Positions 12,024-19,864 are shown, counted from the stretch's first letter. The stretch is DNA of 64,000 nt from Actinomyces sp. 432 (GCF_009930875.1 NZ_CP025249.1:1550001-1614000); one strand, 5' to 3'. The notes: generated by a model from the sequence alone, not told the origin. A program made the numbers and translations.

Positions 12024-12085
12024 GTTCACAGCGCGTGATCACACTGCCCGTGGTTGAGCGACGGGCACTCACCATCGCCGCCTAG
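12024..12085 (+). other. Severed C-terminal tail of the viral-form repressor gene
   Basis: In the circular phage genome the repressor frame (from 50985) passes through the att core and continues here for 20 codons, ending VVERRALTIAA then TAG. The frame agrees on both sides: CTC CCG CGG TTG is read identically at attL and attR. The last residues resemble the ssrA/ClpXP tag ending in a non-polar residue followed by Ala-Ala. In the prophage these codons are detached from the repressor. Confidence 0.8.
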
Positions 12086-12279
12086 CGCAGCGATTGCGAG
12101 CACGCATCATGACAGCCACGATCCAGCAGCTCCGGTCACGGCTCGTCCCCCGCAGAGACACGGTGGGCTCACGCGCCGGCCCCGCCTCACCCGCAGCCGC
12201 CGGGTGCCAGATCATCCCCATCTCCCGGGCCACCAGCACGGCAACGACGCCCGCCGCGGGAGACAGGGGAACCGCCGCA

Positions 12280-13077
12280 ATGCTCACCTGGGAGGACACC
12301 ACCGCCCGCTGGACCACCGCACTCGCCGCCGCCGGACGCAGCAAGGGCACCATCCGCCTCTACCGCCACCACGTCATGCGCGCAGCCCGGCTCGTGCCAT
12401 CCTCGCCCGAGGACGTCACCACCGACGACCTACGACAGATCCTCGCCGGAGACTGGGCACCAGACACCCGCAAAAGCATCCGGACCGCACTCACCGGGTT
12501 TTTCCGATGGCTGCACGCCGAGGAACTCATCGCCGAGGACCCGGCCGCACGCCTCGCCCCCGTCAGCGTGCCACCCGGAGTCGCCCGCCCCGCACCCGAG
12601 GATGTCATCGCCCGAGCGCTGGCCGAGGCGGAGCCGAGGACACGCGCGATGATCATGCTCGGCGCCTACGCCGGGCTGCGAGCCGCCGAGATCTCCGCCG
12701 TCGACGTCACCCGCTACGACGGCGCCGGCCTCTACGTCACCGGCAAGGGCGGCAAAACCAGGTACGTGCCCATCATCCGCGACGACCTGCACGCCATCCT
12801 CCGGGACGCGCAACGCCGCGGCGAGAGGTGGCTGTTCCCCGGAGGCACCGGCGGGCACCTCTCCCCCGGACACGTGACAAAACTCGTCTCCGCCGCCCTG
12901 CCCGACGGGTGGACCGCCCACACTCTCCGCCACAGGTGCGCCACCGCTATGTTCGCCGGCACACGCGACCTGCTCGCTGTCGGCGCCGTCCTCGGCCACA
13001 GCAGGCCCGAGACCACCCAGCGCTACGTGCGCATGCCCACCGACGCACTCACCCGAGCCGTCCAGGCAGCCGCCTGA
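12280..13077 (+). CDS. int: Tyrosine-family integrase
   Basis: A 265-residue site-specific recombinase with a SAM-like core-binding domain (residues 1-90) and a complete catalytic domain: Arg134 (AGLRAAE), Lys157/159 (TGKGGKTR), His214-x-x-Arg217 (HTLRHR), His240 (LGHS) and the nucleophile Tyr249. The start chosen is the ATG with GGGAGACAGGGGA upstream; an ATG at 12109 would add 57 low-complexity residues. It lies next to attL and, in the circular genome, directly downstream of the repressor. The C-terminus AVQAAA resembles an ssrA-like degron, as in phages that control integrase by proteolysis. Confidence 0.93.
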   Translation: MLTWEDTTARWTTALAAAGRSKGTIRLYRHHVMRAARLVPSSPEDVTTDDLRQILAGDWAPDTRKSIRTALTGFFRWLHAEELIAEDPAARLAPVSVPPGVARPAPEDVIARALAEAEPRTRAMIMLGAYAGLRAAEISAVDVTRYDGAGLYVTGKGGKTRYVPIIRDDLHAILRDAQRRGERWLFPGGTGGHLSPGHVTKLVSAALPDGWTAHTLRHRCATAMFAGTRDLLAVGAVLGHSRPETTQRYVRMPTDALTRAVQAAA

Positions 13078-13191
13078 CCGCTAACATTGCAATTGCACGC
13101 AATGCGGTAACAACCGTCTCATAACCGCAACGCCAGCGTGCAAGACGGGGCAGACTCCGATCACTCACCCATCCCCACCAAGGAGGCACCC

Positions 13192-13692
13192 ATGACCGCA
13201 CCCGCTCCCGGCCCGCAGAAGAAGCCGATCTGGAAGCGCTGGTGGTTCATCGCCGCCGCCGTCGTCATCGCCGTCGTCGTCATCGCCCAGCTAAGCGGCG
13301 GCAGCGACACCTCCAGCGACACGGAGACCACAGCAGCCACGTCCGAGACCCAGTCCGAGCAGGCCAGCGGAGACGACACCAGCACCGACGAGGAAGAGGC
13401 CGAGGAGACCCCGAGCAAGACCATCACGCTCAAGGCGGAGGCCTCCGGCTCCGGCACCGTCCTGTGGATGCACGACGGGTCCTCCCACTCCGAGGACTTC
13501 ACCGGCGAGTGGAGCCAGGAGCTCCCCTACGAGTCCGGTGACTGGTCCGTCTCCGTCACCGGCGACATCTTCAACGAAGACGACTCACAGACCATGAGCT
13601 GCGAAATCCTCGTCGACGGCGAGCAGGAGGACAGCTCCTCAGGGTCCGGCAGCGCAGGCTCCGCCTACTGCAGCCACTACAGCCTGTGGTGA
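13192..13692 (+). CDS. Membrane-anchored extracytoplasmic protein (MmpS-like fold), possible exclusion protein
   Basis: A 166-residue protein with a positively charged start (KKPIWKRWW), one transmembrane helix (residues 18-34), an acidic Ser/Thr-rich linker and a C-terminal beta domain with two cysteines (CEILVDG and AYCSHY). The pattern recalls MmpS-type domains. AAGGAGG sits six bases before the ATG. It follows integrase in the segment likely expressed in lysogens, where superinfection-exclusion proteins are often found; that role is an inference. Confidence 0.65.
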   Translation: MTAPAPGPQKKPIWKRWWFIAAAVVIAVVVIAQLSGGSDTSSDTETTAATSETQSEQASGDDTSTDEEEAEETPSKTITLKAEASGSGTVLWMHDGSSHSEDFTGEWSQELPYESGDWSVSVTGDIFNEDDSQTMSCEILVDGEQEDSSSGSGSAGSAYCSHYSLW

Positions 13693-13716
13693 CACCGTAA
13701 GACACACGACAATACC

Positions 13717-13750
13717 GCCGCCCCCACACCCAACCGGGTGTGGGGGCGGC
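13717..13750. terminator. Hairpin terminator after the membrane protein gene
   Basis: A perfect 15-bp stem (GCCGCCCCCACACCC with loop AACC) lies 25 bases after the stop codon. There is no T tract. It probably ends the repressor-integrase-membrane protein transcript. Confidence 0.7.
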
Positions 13751-13838
13751 CTTCGCGCCACGGCCAGGCGGGCGCTTTGCCTGGGCTGCGGCAGATCGAG
13801 GCGTGACGATGTTGTGACCCGGTTCACTCCCCCACGTG

Positions 13839-13868
13839 TTGCCCTACGGGATATCCCGTAGGTATAGT
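13839..13868 (+). promoter_or_regulatory. Promoter with a palindromic operator in its spacer (copy 1)
   Basis: TTGCCC (-35) and TATAGT (-10) are separated by 18 bases that form most of the perfect palindrome CCTACGGGATATCCCGTAGG (13843-13862). A dimeric regulator bound there would block polymerase. Nearly the same arrangement recurs at 14767, including about 35 bases of related upstream sequence. Confidence 0.65.
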
Positions 13869-13923
13869 TGGGGGTGTCGGGAGGCCACAGGGGCCAACCA
13901 CCTAGCCACAAGGGAGCAAGACA

Positions 13924-14220
13924 ATGACCACCACCGAGATCACCGCCAACTTCTTCCACCGCTTCGGCCTGGGCGACGACCTGGACGCCATCACCGCCGC
14001 CATGGTCGGCGACTTCGCCGCCGACTTCGACACCGAGCGCCTGGCCGGCCTGATCCTCGACGAGATCCGCGCCGCCGTGGAGGACCTGGGCGTGACCGTC
14101 ACCGCCTCCGGCATCGCCTACCGGGACGCCGCCCGCGAGGTCACCGACCAGGAGATCCGCGAGGCCCTGGACGGCGTGCTCGACGACCAGGCCGCCCTGC
14201 TGGACGCCGCCGCCCGCTGA
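13924..14220 (+). CDS. Small acidic phage protein, unknown function
   Basis: A 98-residue acidic protein, predicted largely helical, with no recognised domain. An ATG with AAGGGAGCAAGACA upstream and a promoter about 55 bases earlier support translation. It is bounded downstream by a strong hairpin, so it is probably a single-gene transcript. It could be an accessory (moron) gene expressed in the lysogen. Confidence 0.65.
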   Translation: MTTTEITANFFHRFGLGDDLDAITAAMVGDFAADFDTERLAGLILDEIRAAVEDLGVTVTASGIAYRDAAREVTDQEIREALDGVLDDQAALLDAAAR

Positions 14221-14228
14221 GCACGATA

Positions 14229-14267
14229 GCGGCCCCGCCGGAGGGATGCAGTCTCCGGCGGGGCCGC
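14229..14267. terminator. Hairpin terminator
   Basis: A 15-bp stem (GCGGCCCCGCCGGAG) with a 9-base loop begins nine bases after the preceding stop. It isolates the small gene at 13924 from the next one. Confidence 0.7.
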
Positions 14268-14329
14268 GCCCTAGCCACAGGGCAGCACAGACCCTACCCG
14301 ACGCCTCTGACACGACAGGAGACCGCACC

Positions 14330-14734
14330 ATGACCCGCCCCTATGATCACGCCGCCGAGACAGATGCGATCCGCGGCTGGCTCGGCCCACTCGCCCACGG
14401 CACCGACACCGACGCCGCGGAGGAGCGCGTGGAGCGCGTGCGCACCGCCTGGCACGCCGTCAACCAGGCCGCCGCCTGGGACGCCGACGACACCACCGGG
14501 CGGCAGGCCGCCGCCGACGCCGCCGCACAGTACATGCTCGGAGACCTCACCGTCGCCCAGGCCGCCGACGCCGTACTACGCGCCCGCGCGGTACTAGCCG
14601 ACGCCGAGGACCGGCTGCGCGGTACCTGCCTGGCCGCACTGGCCGACGGGCGCGGCGTCACAAAAATCGCCCGCGAGGCAGGAGTGGCCACCAACACCGT
14701 GTACCGGTGGCGCGACGGCAGGACCGACCAGTGA
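14330..14734 (+). CDS. Small protein with a C-terminal helix-turn-helix
   Basis: A 134-residue protein. The first 100 residues are alanine-rich helices. The end (GVTKIAREAGVATNTVYRWRDG) is a compact resolvase-type helix-turn-helix, so the protein should bind DNA. The ATG follows ACAGGAGACCGCACC. The second copy of the palindromic promoter lies just after its stop, so it might act on these promoters, but nothing shows this directly. Confidence 0.65.
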   Translation: MTRPYDHAAETDAIRGWLGPLAHGTDTDAAEERVERVRTAWHAVNQAAAWDADDTTGRQAAADAAAQYMLGDLTVAQAADAVLRARAVLADAEDRLRGTCLAALADGRGVTKIAREAGVATNTVYRWRDGRTDQ

Positions 14735-14766
14735 CGGTATTGTGACCGGCAACACCTCCCCCAATA

Positions 14767-14796
14767 TTGCCCTACGGGATATCCCTAGGGTATAGT
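14767..14796 (+). promoter_or_regulatory. Promoter with a palindromic operator in its spacer (copy 2)
   Basis: TTGCCC and TATAGT again flank an 18-base spacer carrying CCTACGGGATATCCCTAGGG, an imperfect version of the palindrome at 13843. Upstream, TTGTGACC and CTCCCCCA blocks are also shared with copy 1, so the whole control region is duplicated. It drives the small membrane-protein genes that follow. Confidence 0.65.
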
Positions 14797-14849
14797 TATA
14801 CCCGTCAGCAAGAGCTGGCATTGACAACTACATCAGGGGAGGTGATGCG

Positions 14850-14966
14850 ATGAGCATCGACCGGGCAATCGCCCTAGCGAGCCTCGTGATCTCGGTCATC
14901 GGGATCGGGCTCACGCTGTGGCCCATGGTCCGCAAGGGCCACGGACGCCACCGCAAGGACGACTAA
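14850..14966 (+). CDS. 38-residue single-pass membrane peptide
   Basis: A short frame with GGGGAGGTGATGCG before the ATG encodes one hydrophobic helix (ALASLVISVIGIGLTLWPM) followed by a basic tail (RKGHGRHRKDD), giving N-out/C-in topology by the positive-inside rule. The strong ribosome site, upstream promoter and downstream hairpin argue that it is real. The function is unknown; exclusion or toxin-like roles are possible. Confidence 0.6.
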   Translation: MSIDRAIALASLVISVIGIGLTLWPMVRKGHGRHRKDD

Positions 14967-14969
14967 GCC

Positions 14970-15010
14970 GGCGGGGGTTGAAAGCAGACATAGTGCCTTC
15001 AACCCCCGCC
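14970..15010. terminator. Hairpin terminator
   Basis: A 13-bp stem (GGCGGGGGTTGAA with its complement TTCAACCCCCGCC) begins four bases after the stop of the 38-residue gene. The loop is 15 bases. Confidence 0.65.
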
Positions 15011-15057
15011 CTAGCCCGGATCATAGCCGCCACCACCTCCCCCGGGAAGGAGCACAC

Positions 15058-15216
15058 ATGACCCGCAGCCAGAACATCGCCGTCGTCGTCGCCCTCGGCG
15101 TCGTGATCGGCATCCTCACCGCCATCCCGGCCCACCCGTGGCTGCCCGTCGTCTGCGCGGCATGGGCGATCTGGGGCGCCAGCCTCGGCATCGCCGCCAC
15201 CCGCACCGACCGGTAG
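15058..15216 (+). CDS. 52-residue two-helix membrane protein
   Basis: A short frame with GGGAAGGAGCACAC before the ATG. Two hydrophobic segments (IAVVVALGVVIGILTAI and LPVVCAAWAIWGASLGIAA) are joined by a short PAHPW turn, typical of a small hairpin membrane protein. A hairpin terminator follows after 11 bases. It is not part of the lysis cassette, so a holin role is unlikely. Confidence 0.6.
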   Translation: MTRSQNIAVVVALGVVIGILTAIPAHPWLPVVCAAWAIWGASLGIAATRTDR

Positions 15217-15227
15217 ACACAGCAACA

Positions 15228-15257
15228 GCCCCGCCCGGCACACTCGCCGGGCGGGGC
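15228..15257. terminator. Hairpin terminator
   Basis: An 11-bp GC-rich stem (GCCCCGCCCGG) with an 8-base loop, between the two-helix membrane gene and the next frame. Confidence 0.65.
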
Positions 15258-15276
15258 AAGAGAAAGGAAAAGACCA

Positions 15277-15873
15277 ATGACCAACGAATCCACCCTAAAG
15301 CGCGACCTGATCACCTGGGCCGACGGGGTACCCCCCGTGGAATTGGCTACGGGCATCGACCTCCAGACCATCGCCCGGCGCGGGCTCCTCTACCGCCTCC
15401 CACTACCGCGCGTGTCATACAACACAACAGCGCGGCGCGCCCACGAGGCGCAAATCATCACCTGCTGGCAGCGCGCCGTCGACAGCCGGTACGCCGACAC
15501 CTACGGCGACGACGGCTCCCCCAGGCGCACGCTCTCCGTGCTCTCGGTCGCCTGGCTCGCCAACCAGGCCCTGGAGCCCATGGGCCTATGCGCCTCTAAC
15601 GGTCGCCTCGGCTACGTGCTGGGGCGCGAATCCCGCGGCGACAACATCGCGCTCGACGACCTCGGCCAGCTGCGCCCGCAAGCCGCCGAACTGCTCGCCG
15701 AGGCGAGGCAGCGCATCATGGATGCGATCACTCCGGCCGTCGTCGACGAGCTGATCGACTGGTGGGTAGCCAGCAGGCGCGCCCGCCACGAGTGGGAGCT
15801 GACCCCCGTCACGGAGCGGGCCAAATTCCGCTGGCCCACCCCGCCTAAATCGGCCGTGTGGGAGTGGGCGTAG
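15277..15873 (+). CDS. Phage protein of unknown function
   Basis: A 198-residue soluble protein without a recognised domain. It starts at an ATG with AGAAAGGAAAAGACCA upstream. It is the last plus-strand gene before the converging late operon. Tryptophan-rich stretches near the end (ELIDWWVASRRARHEWEL) suggest a folded helical domain. Confidence 0.65.
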   Translation: MTNESTLKRDLITWADGVPPVELATGIDLQTIARRGLLYRLPLPRVSYNTTARRAHEAQIITCWQRAVDSRYADTYGDDGSPRRTLSVLSVAWLANQALEPMGLCASNGRLGYVLGRESRGDNIALDDLGQLRPQAAELLAEARQRIMDAITPAVVDELIDWWVASRRARHEWELTPVTERAKFRWPTPPKSAVWEWA

Positions 15874-15888
15874 ACGTACGCACAAATG

Positions 15889-15922
15889 GCCGCCCCACAC
15901 CCGCAATTGGGTGTGGGGCGGC
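15889..15922. terminator. Bidirectional terminator between converging phage transcripts
   Basis: A 14-bp perfect stem (GCCGCCCCACACCC) with loop GCAATT lies between the plus-strand cassette and the end of the minus-strand late operon. It suits both directions. Confidence 0.75.
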
Positions 15923-15935
15923 ATCTCTTGTGGGA

Positions 15936-17387
15936 TCAGAAGTCGGGGGTCCAGTCGCCGACGCCGGAGACCATCGCACCGACCGCGCCACCCTCCACAG
16001 CGGCCGCGTACTCGGTGCGGCTGGTCAGGATGTGCGCGGTCAGAGGCTTCCCGGCCGCCAGAGCCTCCCGCCAGGCGGCCGACGCGTACGGCCCATCCAG
16101 CGACAGGATGTCCTTATTGGCGTCAGCCAGGAAATTACCCCAGGCGGCGGTGTTGCCGGTGCGCCAGGCCTGGTAGCCGTACGCCCACGTCACGTACCCG
16201 CGAGACTTCCAGGCGCTGAAGGCGGCGAGGCCGTCCCCGCTGTACTTGAGGACCACGCGGTCCCGGTATGGGGCGAGCATCGCCAAGTACTCGCTCTGGA
16301 AAGTCGTGATCGAGTACTTGGGGTCAAAAAGAATTACGTGGGAGTCGCCGTAGCGCTCGATGAGCCAGTCCAGGCGGGCGGGCATGGTGTCACGGCCGCT
16401 CATGGCCGCCTCCACCTGCGCCCAGGTCAGCTCGGAGACCGGCGTGTCCGGGCCGCCCAGCCGCGCCAGGGTGCGGTCATGGCAGCCCAGCCACACACCA
16501 TCGCTCGTGCGGCCGGCCGAGAACTCCAGCACATGGGCGCCGGCCCACACCGCCTGCGTGTAGGCGCGCTGGGTGTGCTCGGGCCAGGACGCGGACCCTC
16601 CCCGGTGGGCGACCAGCCACGGCACCCCCATGCCCAGCAGGCCGGTGACGGTGGTGGCGCCGTGGGGCATGAGCCGGGCGGGCGCCAGGCCACGCGCGGT
16701 CTGGTAGCCCACGATCTCCACCGCCTGGCCGTCGACCTCCAGGGACCGGTCAACCGGGTCCGGCTCCGGGTCAGGCTGGGGAGGCTGGTGGGCGGGGTCC
16801 GCAGCCAGCGGCACCACGCACCATGCCCTCAGCGCCGTATCCCCGGACAGGGTGGGCACTAGGGCCTCACCCTGGCAGTCGTCCACAATCGCCAGGGTGA
16901 CCGCGCTCCAGGACGCGGCAGTGGTGTGCCCGGCATCGTCAGCGGACACGACCTGCCTGCCCGCGGGGTCGTGCCCGACCACCTGCCCGGAGGCGACCTG
17001 GTGCTGCTGGGTGGTCACCAGGGCCGCGCCGGACGCGGGGAGCACCGGTGCGGGCTCCTGCCACGCCACCGGCGCGGGGGTGGACAGCAGGCCGCGCAGG
17101 ACTACCAGGGCGGCGGAGATGCGGCCGCCGCCGACCGGGGAACCGACAGGCACGCTGCGCGTGTCAGCGGGCGCGGTCACCGCGCGGGTGGCGATGGTGC
17201 CCGACCGGCCCCCGTCCCCGATCTTCGCCACGTATGACCCCTGCCACCCGGCGGGGGTCATGTCCCCGGAGTGCCCGTACTGGGCGCCGACCACGAGGAC
17301 GGCGGCGTCACCGGCCTGGGCGCCCTCCACCGTCAGCACGGCCCCGGCGGACGTGGTGGCGGCCGTGCCCACGACCTCCACGGTCAT
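15936..17387 (-). CDS. Tail protein with a glycerophosphodiester phosphodiesterase-like domain
   Basis: A 483-residue late protein. Residues 1-200 look like beta-rich tail or carbohydrate-binding structure, then a proline/aspartate linker (PPQPDPEPDP) leads to a GDPD domain: HRGG at 261-264, PEHT at 269-272, Glu288 and the HD pair at 303-304. The usual metal-binding Glu-x-Asp is Glu-Phe-Ser here, so activity may be altered or lost. Such domains on virions could cut or bind glycerophosphate polymers of the Gram-positive wall. It is the last gene of the late operon, beyond the lysis genes. Confidence 0.75.
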   Translation of the reverse strand: MTVEVVGTAATTSAGAVLTVEGAQAGDAAVLVVGAQYGHSGDMTPAGWQGSYVAKIGDGGRSGTIATRAVTAPADTRSVPVGSPVGGGRISAALVVLRGLLSTPAPVAWQEPAPVLPASGAALVTTQQHQVASGQVVGHDPAGRQVVSADDAGHTTAASWSAVTLAIVDDCQGEALVPTLSGDTALRAWCVVPLAADPAHQPPQPDPEPDPVDRSLEVDGQAVEIVGYQTARGLAPARLMPHGATTVTGLLGMGVPWLVAHRGGSASWPEHTQRAYTQAVWAGAHVLEFSAGRTSDGVWLGCHDRTLARLGGPDTPVSELTWAQVEAAMSGRDTMPARLDWLIERYGDSHVILFDPKYSITTFQSEYLAMLAPYRDRVVLKYSGDGLAAFSAWKSRGYVTWAYGYQAWRTGNTAAWGNFLADANKDILSLDGPYASAAWREALAAGKPLTAHILTSRTEYAAAVEGGAVGAMVSGVGDWTPDF

Positions 17388-17569
17388 GCGATCACCCGCA
17401 CCACGAGCGTGCCCGCCTTGGTGCCAGCAGGCACGGACGCACCGGCCGGCAGCACCAGCACCTGCACGCCGTCACCGCCGCCCTGCGAGGGCGCGGGCAC
17501 CTGCACCGCCTGCACGGCGGCGGCGATAGCCGCGTCCGCCCCGGCCTTCGTGTACACAGTCACAGCCAT
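17384..17569 (-). CDS. Small phage structural protein
   Basis: A 61-residue protein with alanine-rich and Pro/Gly-rich halves. Its stop overlaps the start of the GDPD tail gene in an ATGA junction, so the two are translationally coupled and probably form one tail-tip module. No domain is recognised. Confidence 0.6.
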   Translation of the reverse strand: MAVTVYTKAGADAAIAAAVQAVQVPAPSQGGGDGVQVLVLPAGASVPAGTKAGTLVVRVIA

Positions 17570-17581
17570 GATTCGCCTCCT

Positions 17582-17866
17582 CTACGAGTCGCTGTCCTCT
17601 TGGGTGGTGGGCCATGCGACGGCCGATCCCTCACCTGGGCCACGGGGCAGCCGCTCGACCGGCACGCCGGCCTGCACAGCCATAGACCGCGTCGCCCAGC
17701 AGGCGGTCTCCCAGGCGGCCGCCTGCCGCCGCCACCGCTGCACCTCAGTCTCAATATCACGGCGCTGCATCCAGGAGCGGCGCGCCGCCCTGGCCACAGA
17801 CAGCAGCAGTGGCGACCCCAGGGCCGCCACCACCACCGACACGATCAGGTCAATCCTCACATCCAT
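17582..17866 (-). CDS. Small membrane protein of the lysis region
   Basis: A 94-residue protein with one N-terminal transmembrane helix (LIVSVVVAALGSPLLLSV) and a basic, tryptophan-rich coiled region. It overlaps the end of the preceding membrane gene by 17 bases. Location and topology suggest a spanin-like or holin-accessory role, which is not shown by the sequence. Confidence 0.6.
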   Translation of the reverse strand: MDVRIDLIVSVVVAALGSPLLLSVARAARRSWMQRRDIETEVQRWRRQAAAWETACWATRSMAVQAGVPVERLPRGPGEGSAVAWPTTQEDSDS

Positions 17867-18388
17867 CTACAGCCTCCCCACTCCCGGGCGGCTGCTCGTA
17901 GGCAGCCAGGATGTCCGCGCCGAGCACCCGGGCGGCCATCAGGCGCGTCTCCTCCCGCCGCAGCCGCGTGGGAGGCTCCCGGCCCGGCTCCCACCAGCGC
18001 CCCCAGATCCGCAGGACCCGCTGGGCCACCAGCAGCGCCACCGCCAGCGCTATCCACAGGTGCCACGACGGCCACCGCTCGGCCAGCAGCGCCCGCATCA
18101 CGCCCAGGGCGGTCACGTCCCCCATCCCGAGGACCACCAGGCCCGCGGCGGGCGCCTCCACGCCCCACCAGCCGCGCCACGCGGCCGGCGCGGCAGCCAC
18201 CGCCCCACGATCATGCACCCGGCCCCCAGGGCGAGGTCCAGCGGCACCGGCCGCCCGGGGTGCAGCAGCACCGCGCCCCCGGCAGCGCCCAGGCACACGT
18301 AGGTGATGGCGGCCAGCAGGGAGATCACCCGCGGCGGCGTGAGCGACCCCCACACCGCCCGCGGCACCAGCAGCGGCGACCACGCCAT
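17850..18388 (-). CDS. Multi-pass phage membrane protein, frameshifted in this sequence
   Basis: The ATG at 18388 opens a frame with two hydrophobic helices (VISLLAAITYVCLGAAGG and LDLALGAGCMIVG). The frame then shifts in the run at 18203-18206: one extra G on the coding strand joins it to a second frame with GWWGVEAPAAGLVVLGMG and a further helix (WIALAVALLVAQRV). Together they make about 180 residues with four helices and a charged C-terminus, a layout common in actinophages next to the holin. The break sits in a homopolymer and is probably a sequence error. Confidence 0.6.
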
Positions 18389-18394
18389 GACAGG

Positions 18395-18678
18395 TCACTC
18401 CCCCACGCCGCCGGTGGTGGCGTCGCCGTCATCCACGGGGCCGATGACAGGGCCTCATACACGCCGCCGGTGTGCACGGCAGCCAGGACGAGCGCGGCGA
18501 CGGCGAGGGCCTGCTCAGCCACCTGCCCCCACGCGGTGGCCTGCTCGCCGGTGATGACGCCGACGGCCGCGAGCGCAGCCAGGACAGCAGCGACGGCGGA
18601 GTAGATGGCTCGGCGTCGCTCTGGCGTCAGCCAGGACAGGATGGTGCGGTCGGTCGTGAGTGCGACATGCTTCCCCAT
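18395..18678 (-). CDS. Holin-like protein, frameshifted in this sequence
   Basis: A short protein with two hydrophobic helices (RAIYSAVAAVLAALAAVGV and AEQALAVAALVLAAV) separated by a turn, directly downstream of the endolysin gene on the same transcript. That pattern fits an actinophage holin, which forms the membrane hole that frees the endolysin. After SSAP the frame changes in the run 18437-18440. One extra base gives the natural end VDDGDATTGGVGE and a stop just before the next gene's ATG. Without it the frame runs on into arginine-rich nonsense. Total about 94 residues. Confidence 0.7.
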
Positions 18679-18691
18679 TGGTGGCCTCCGT

Positions 18692-19684
18692 TCATTTGGC
18701 GAGGAGCTTGCCGGAGCTGGCGTAGCTGGCGTTGAGGCAGTGCTGGAGGGTCTTGATGGTCTTCACGCCGGCCACGCCGTCGACCCACTGGCCGAAGTTC
18801 GCCGCGGTGAGCTTGGCCGGGCCGCCGGACTGCTGTATCCAGGCCGGGCGCACGTTTGCGACCCAGAACTGGAAGACCTTCCACGACTTGGGGCCAAGAA
18901 CTCCGTCGACATCGAGCCGGGCGGCGCCGGTCAGGACCTTCACCTGGCTGTCAGTCACCGCAGAGTTGAGCCACGTCTGGAACGCCTTAACCATGGCGGA
19001 TGGCTTGGAGATCACGCCGTCAATCGGCGTGCCCATGACCTGCTGCCACCGGCTGATCGTCGCCGAGCCGAGCACGCCGTCAACGTCGAGCATCGCCTGC
19101 CCGTCCGTGCCAGTCTGGGCCTTGCCCGTCGCCGTCGACGCCACCTTCTGCACACTGGCGGCGGTGGTGCCTGGTACCCACTTGCCCTGGTCGATCATCC
19201 ACGCCAGGACCACGCGCATGTCCACCCAGCCGCGGATGACGCCGCGAGCGCGGTAGCGGGTCCAGACGCCGTTGCCGTTGCCCTGCGAGCCCGAGCTGCC
19301 GGGGGATGTGTTGCCCTCTACCGACCGGTAGGTGGAGGCGTTGGGGTCGGGGTTGGATGCGCCCACGTGGTCGGCGATCGCGTCGCCGCCCCAGTCGAAG
19401 ATCGCCTGCCGGCCGTATCCTGGCTCGCTCGTCCAGGCACCGATCCGGCGGGCGAAAGTCTCGATGTAGGGGACGTAGAACCACCAGCAGGCTTTCATGA
19501 GGTCCACGCCGGCGGCCCGGTAGCCCCAGACCTGGAATGCACCGCACCACGCCTGCCCTACGAAGGACGGGTAGACGGCGCGCCATACCCAATCCCCGCC
19601 ACGGGTGCCGACTTTGGAGAGCATCGCCTTCATGGCGGTGTCGATCGCCTGCGTGATCCGGGGGTCGTTGACGGACGTGCTCAT
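18692..19684 (-). CDS. Endolysin with a CHAP domain and repeated C-terminal binding units
   Basis: A 330-residue lysin. The N-terminal CHAP-type amidase/endopeptidase domain shows Cys47 (QAWCGAF), His106 (IADHVGAS) and an acidic/amide residue near 123-125 (EGN). The second half carries repeated units with LDVDGVLG, TPIDGVIS and WVDGVAGVKT motifs, which resemble peptidoglycan-binding repeats and would anchor the enzyme to the wall. There is no signal peptide, so release would depend on the holin encoded next. It should cleave host peptidoglycan at the end of infection. Confidence 0.85.
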   Translation of the reverse strand: MSTSVNDPRITQAIDTAMKAMLSKVGTRGGDWVWRAVYPSFVGQAWCGAFQVWGYRAAGVDLMKACWWFYVPYIETFARRIGAWTSEPGYGRQAIFDWGGDAIADHVGASNPDPNASTYRSVEGNTSPGSSGSQGNGNGVWTRYRARGVIRGWVDMRVVLAWMIDQGKWVPGTTAASVQKVASTATGKAQTGTDGQAMLDVDGVLGSATISRWQQVMGTPIDGVISKPSAMVKAFQTWLNSAVTDSQVKVLTGAARLDVDGVLGPKSWKVFQFWVANVRPAWIQQSGGPAKLTAANFGQWVDGVAGVKTIKTLQHCLNASYASSGKLLAK

Positions 19685-19821
19685 GCCGCGTCACCCCCGC
19701 CCGTGGTGGTGTCGTTGGCGGGGTCGTACGCGGCCCGCTCGGTCAGCCGAGCCATCAGCTCCGCCGCTTCCTCATCACTCAGGGGACGCTCACGCCCCAC
19801 AGACACGTCAGACTCAGACAT
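19681..19821 (-). CDS. 46-residue acidic phage peptide
   Basis: A short acidic protein (SDEEAAELMARLTERAAYDP) whose ATG has GAGAGAGAGGATCAC upstream. Its stop overlaps the endolysin start in an ATGA junction, so it is coupled to the lysin. XkdX-like small tail proteins hold the same location in other phages, but the similarity here is too weak to name it. Confidence 0.6.
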   Translation of the reverse strand: MSESDVSVGRERPLSDEEAAELMARLTERAAYDPANDTTTGGGDAA

Positions 19822-19864
19822 GTGATCCTCTCTCTCCTCTGTTGAGTTGTGGTTTGATGCGGGT

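Noticed and set aside
12109..12279. Longer integrase starting at 12109 or the TTG at 12094
   Set aside because: The extra residues are low-complexity with no match to the core-binding domain and no ribosome site, whereas the ATG at 12280 has a strong one. The upstream part more likely holds arm-type sites.
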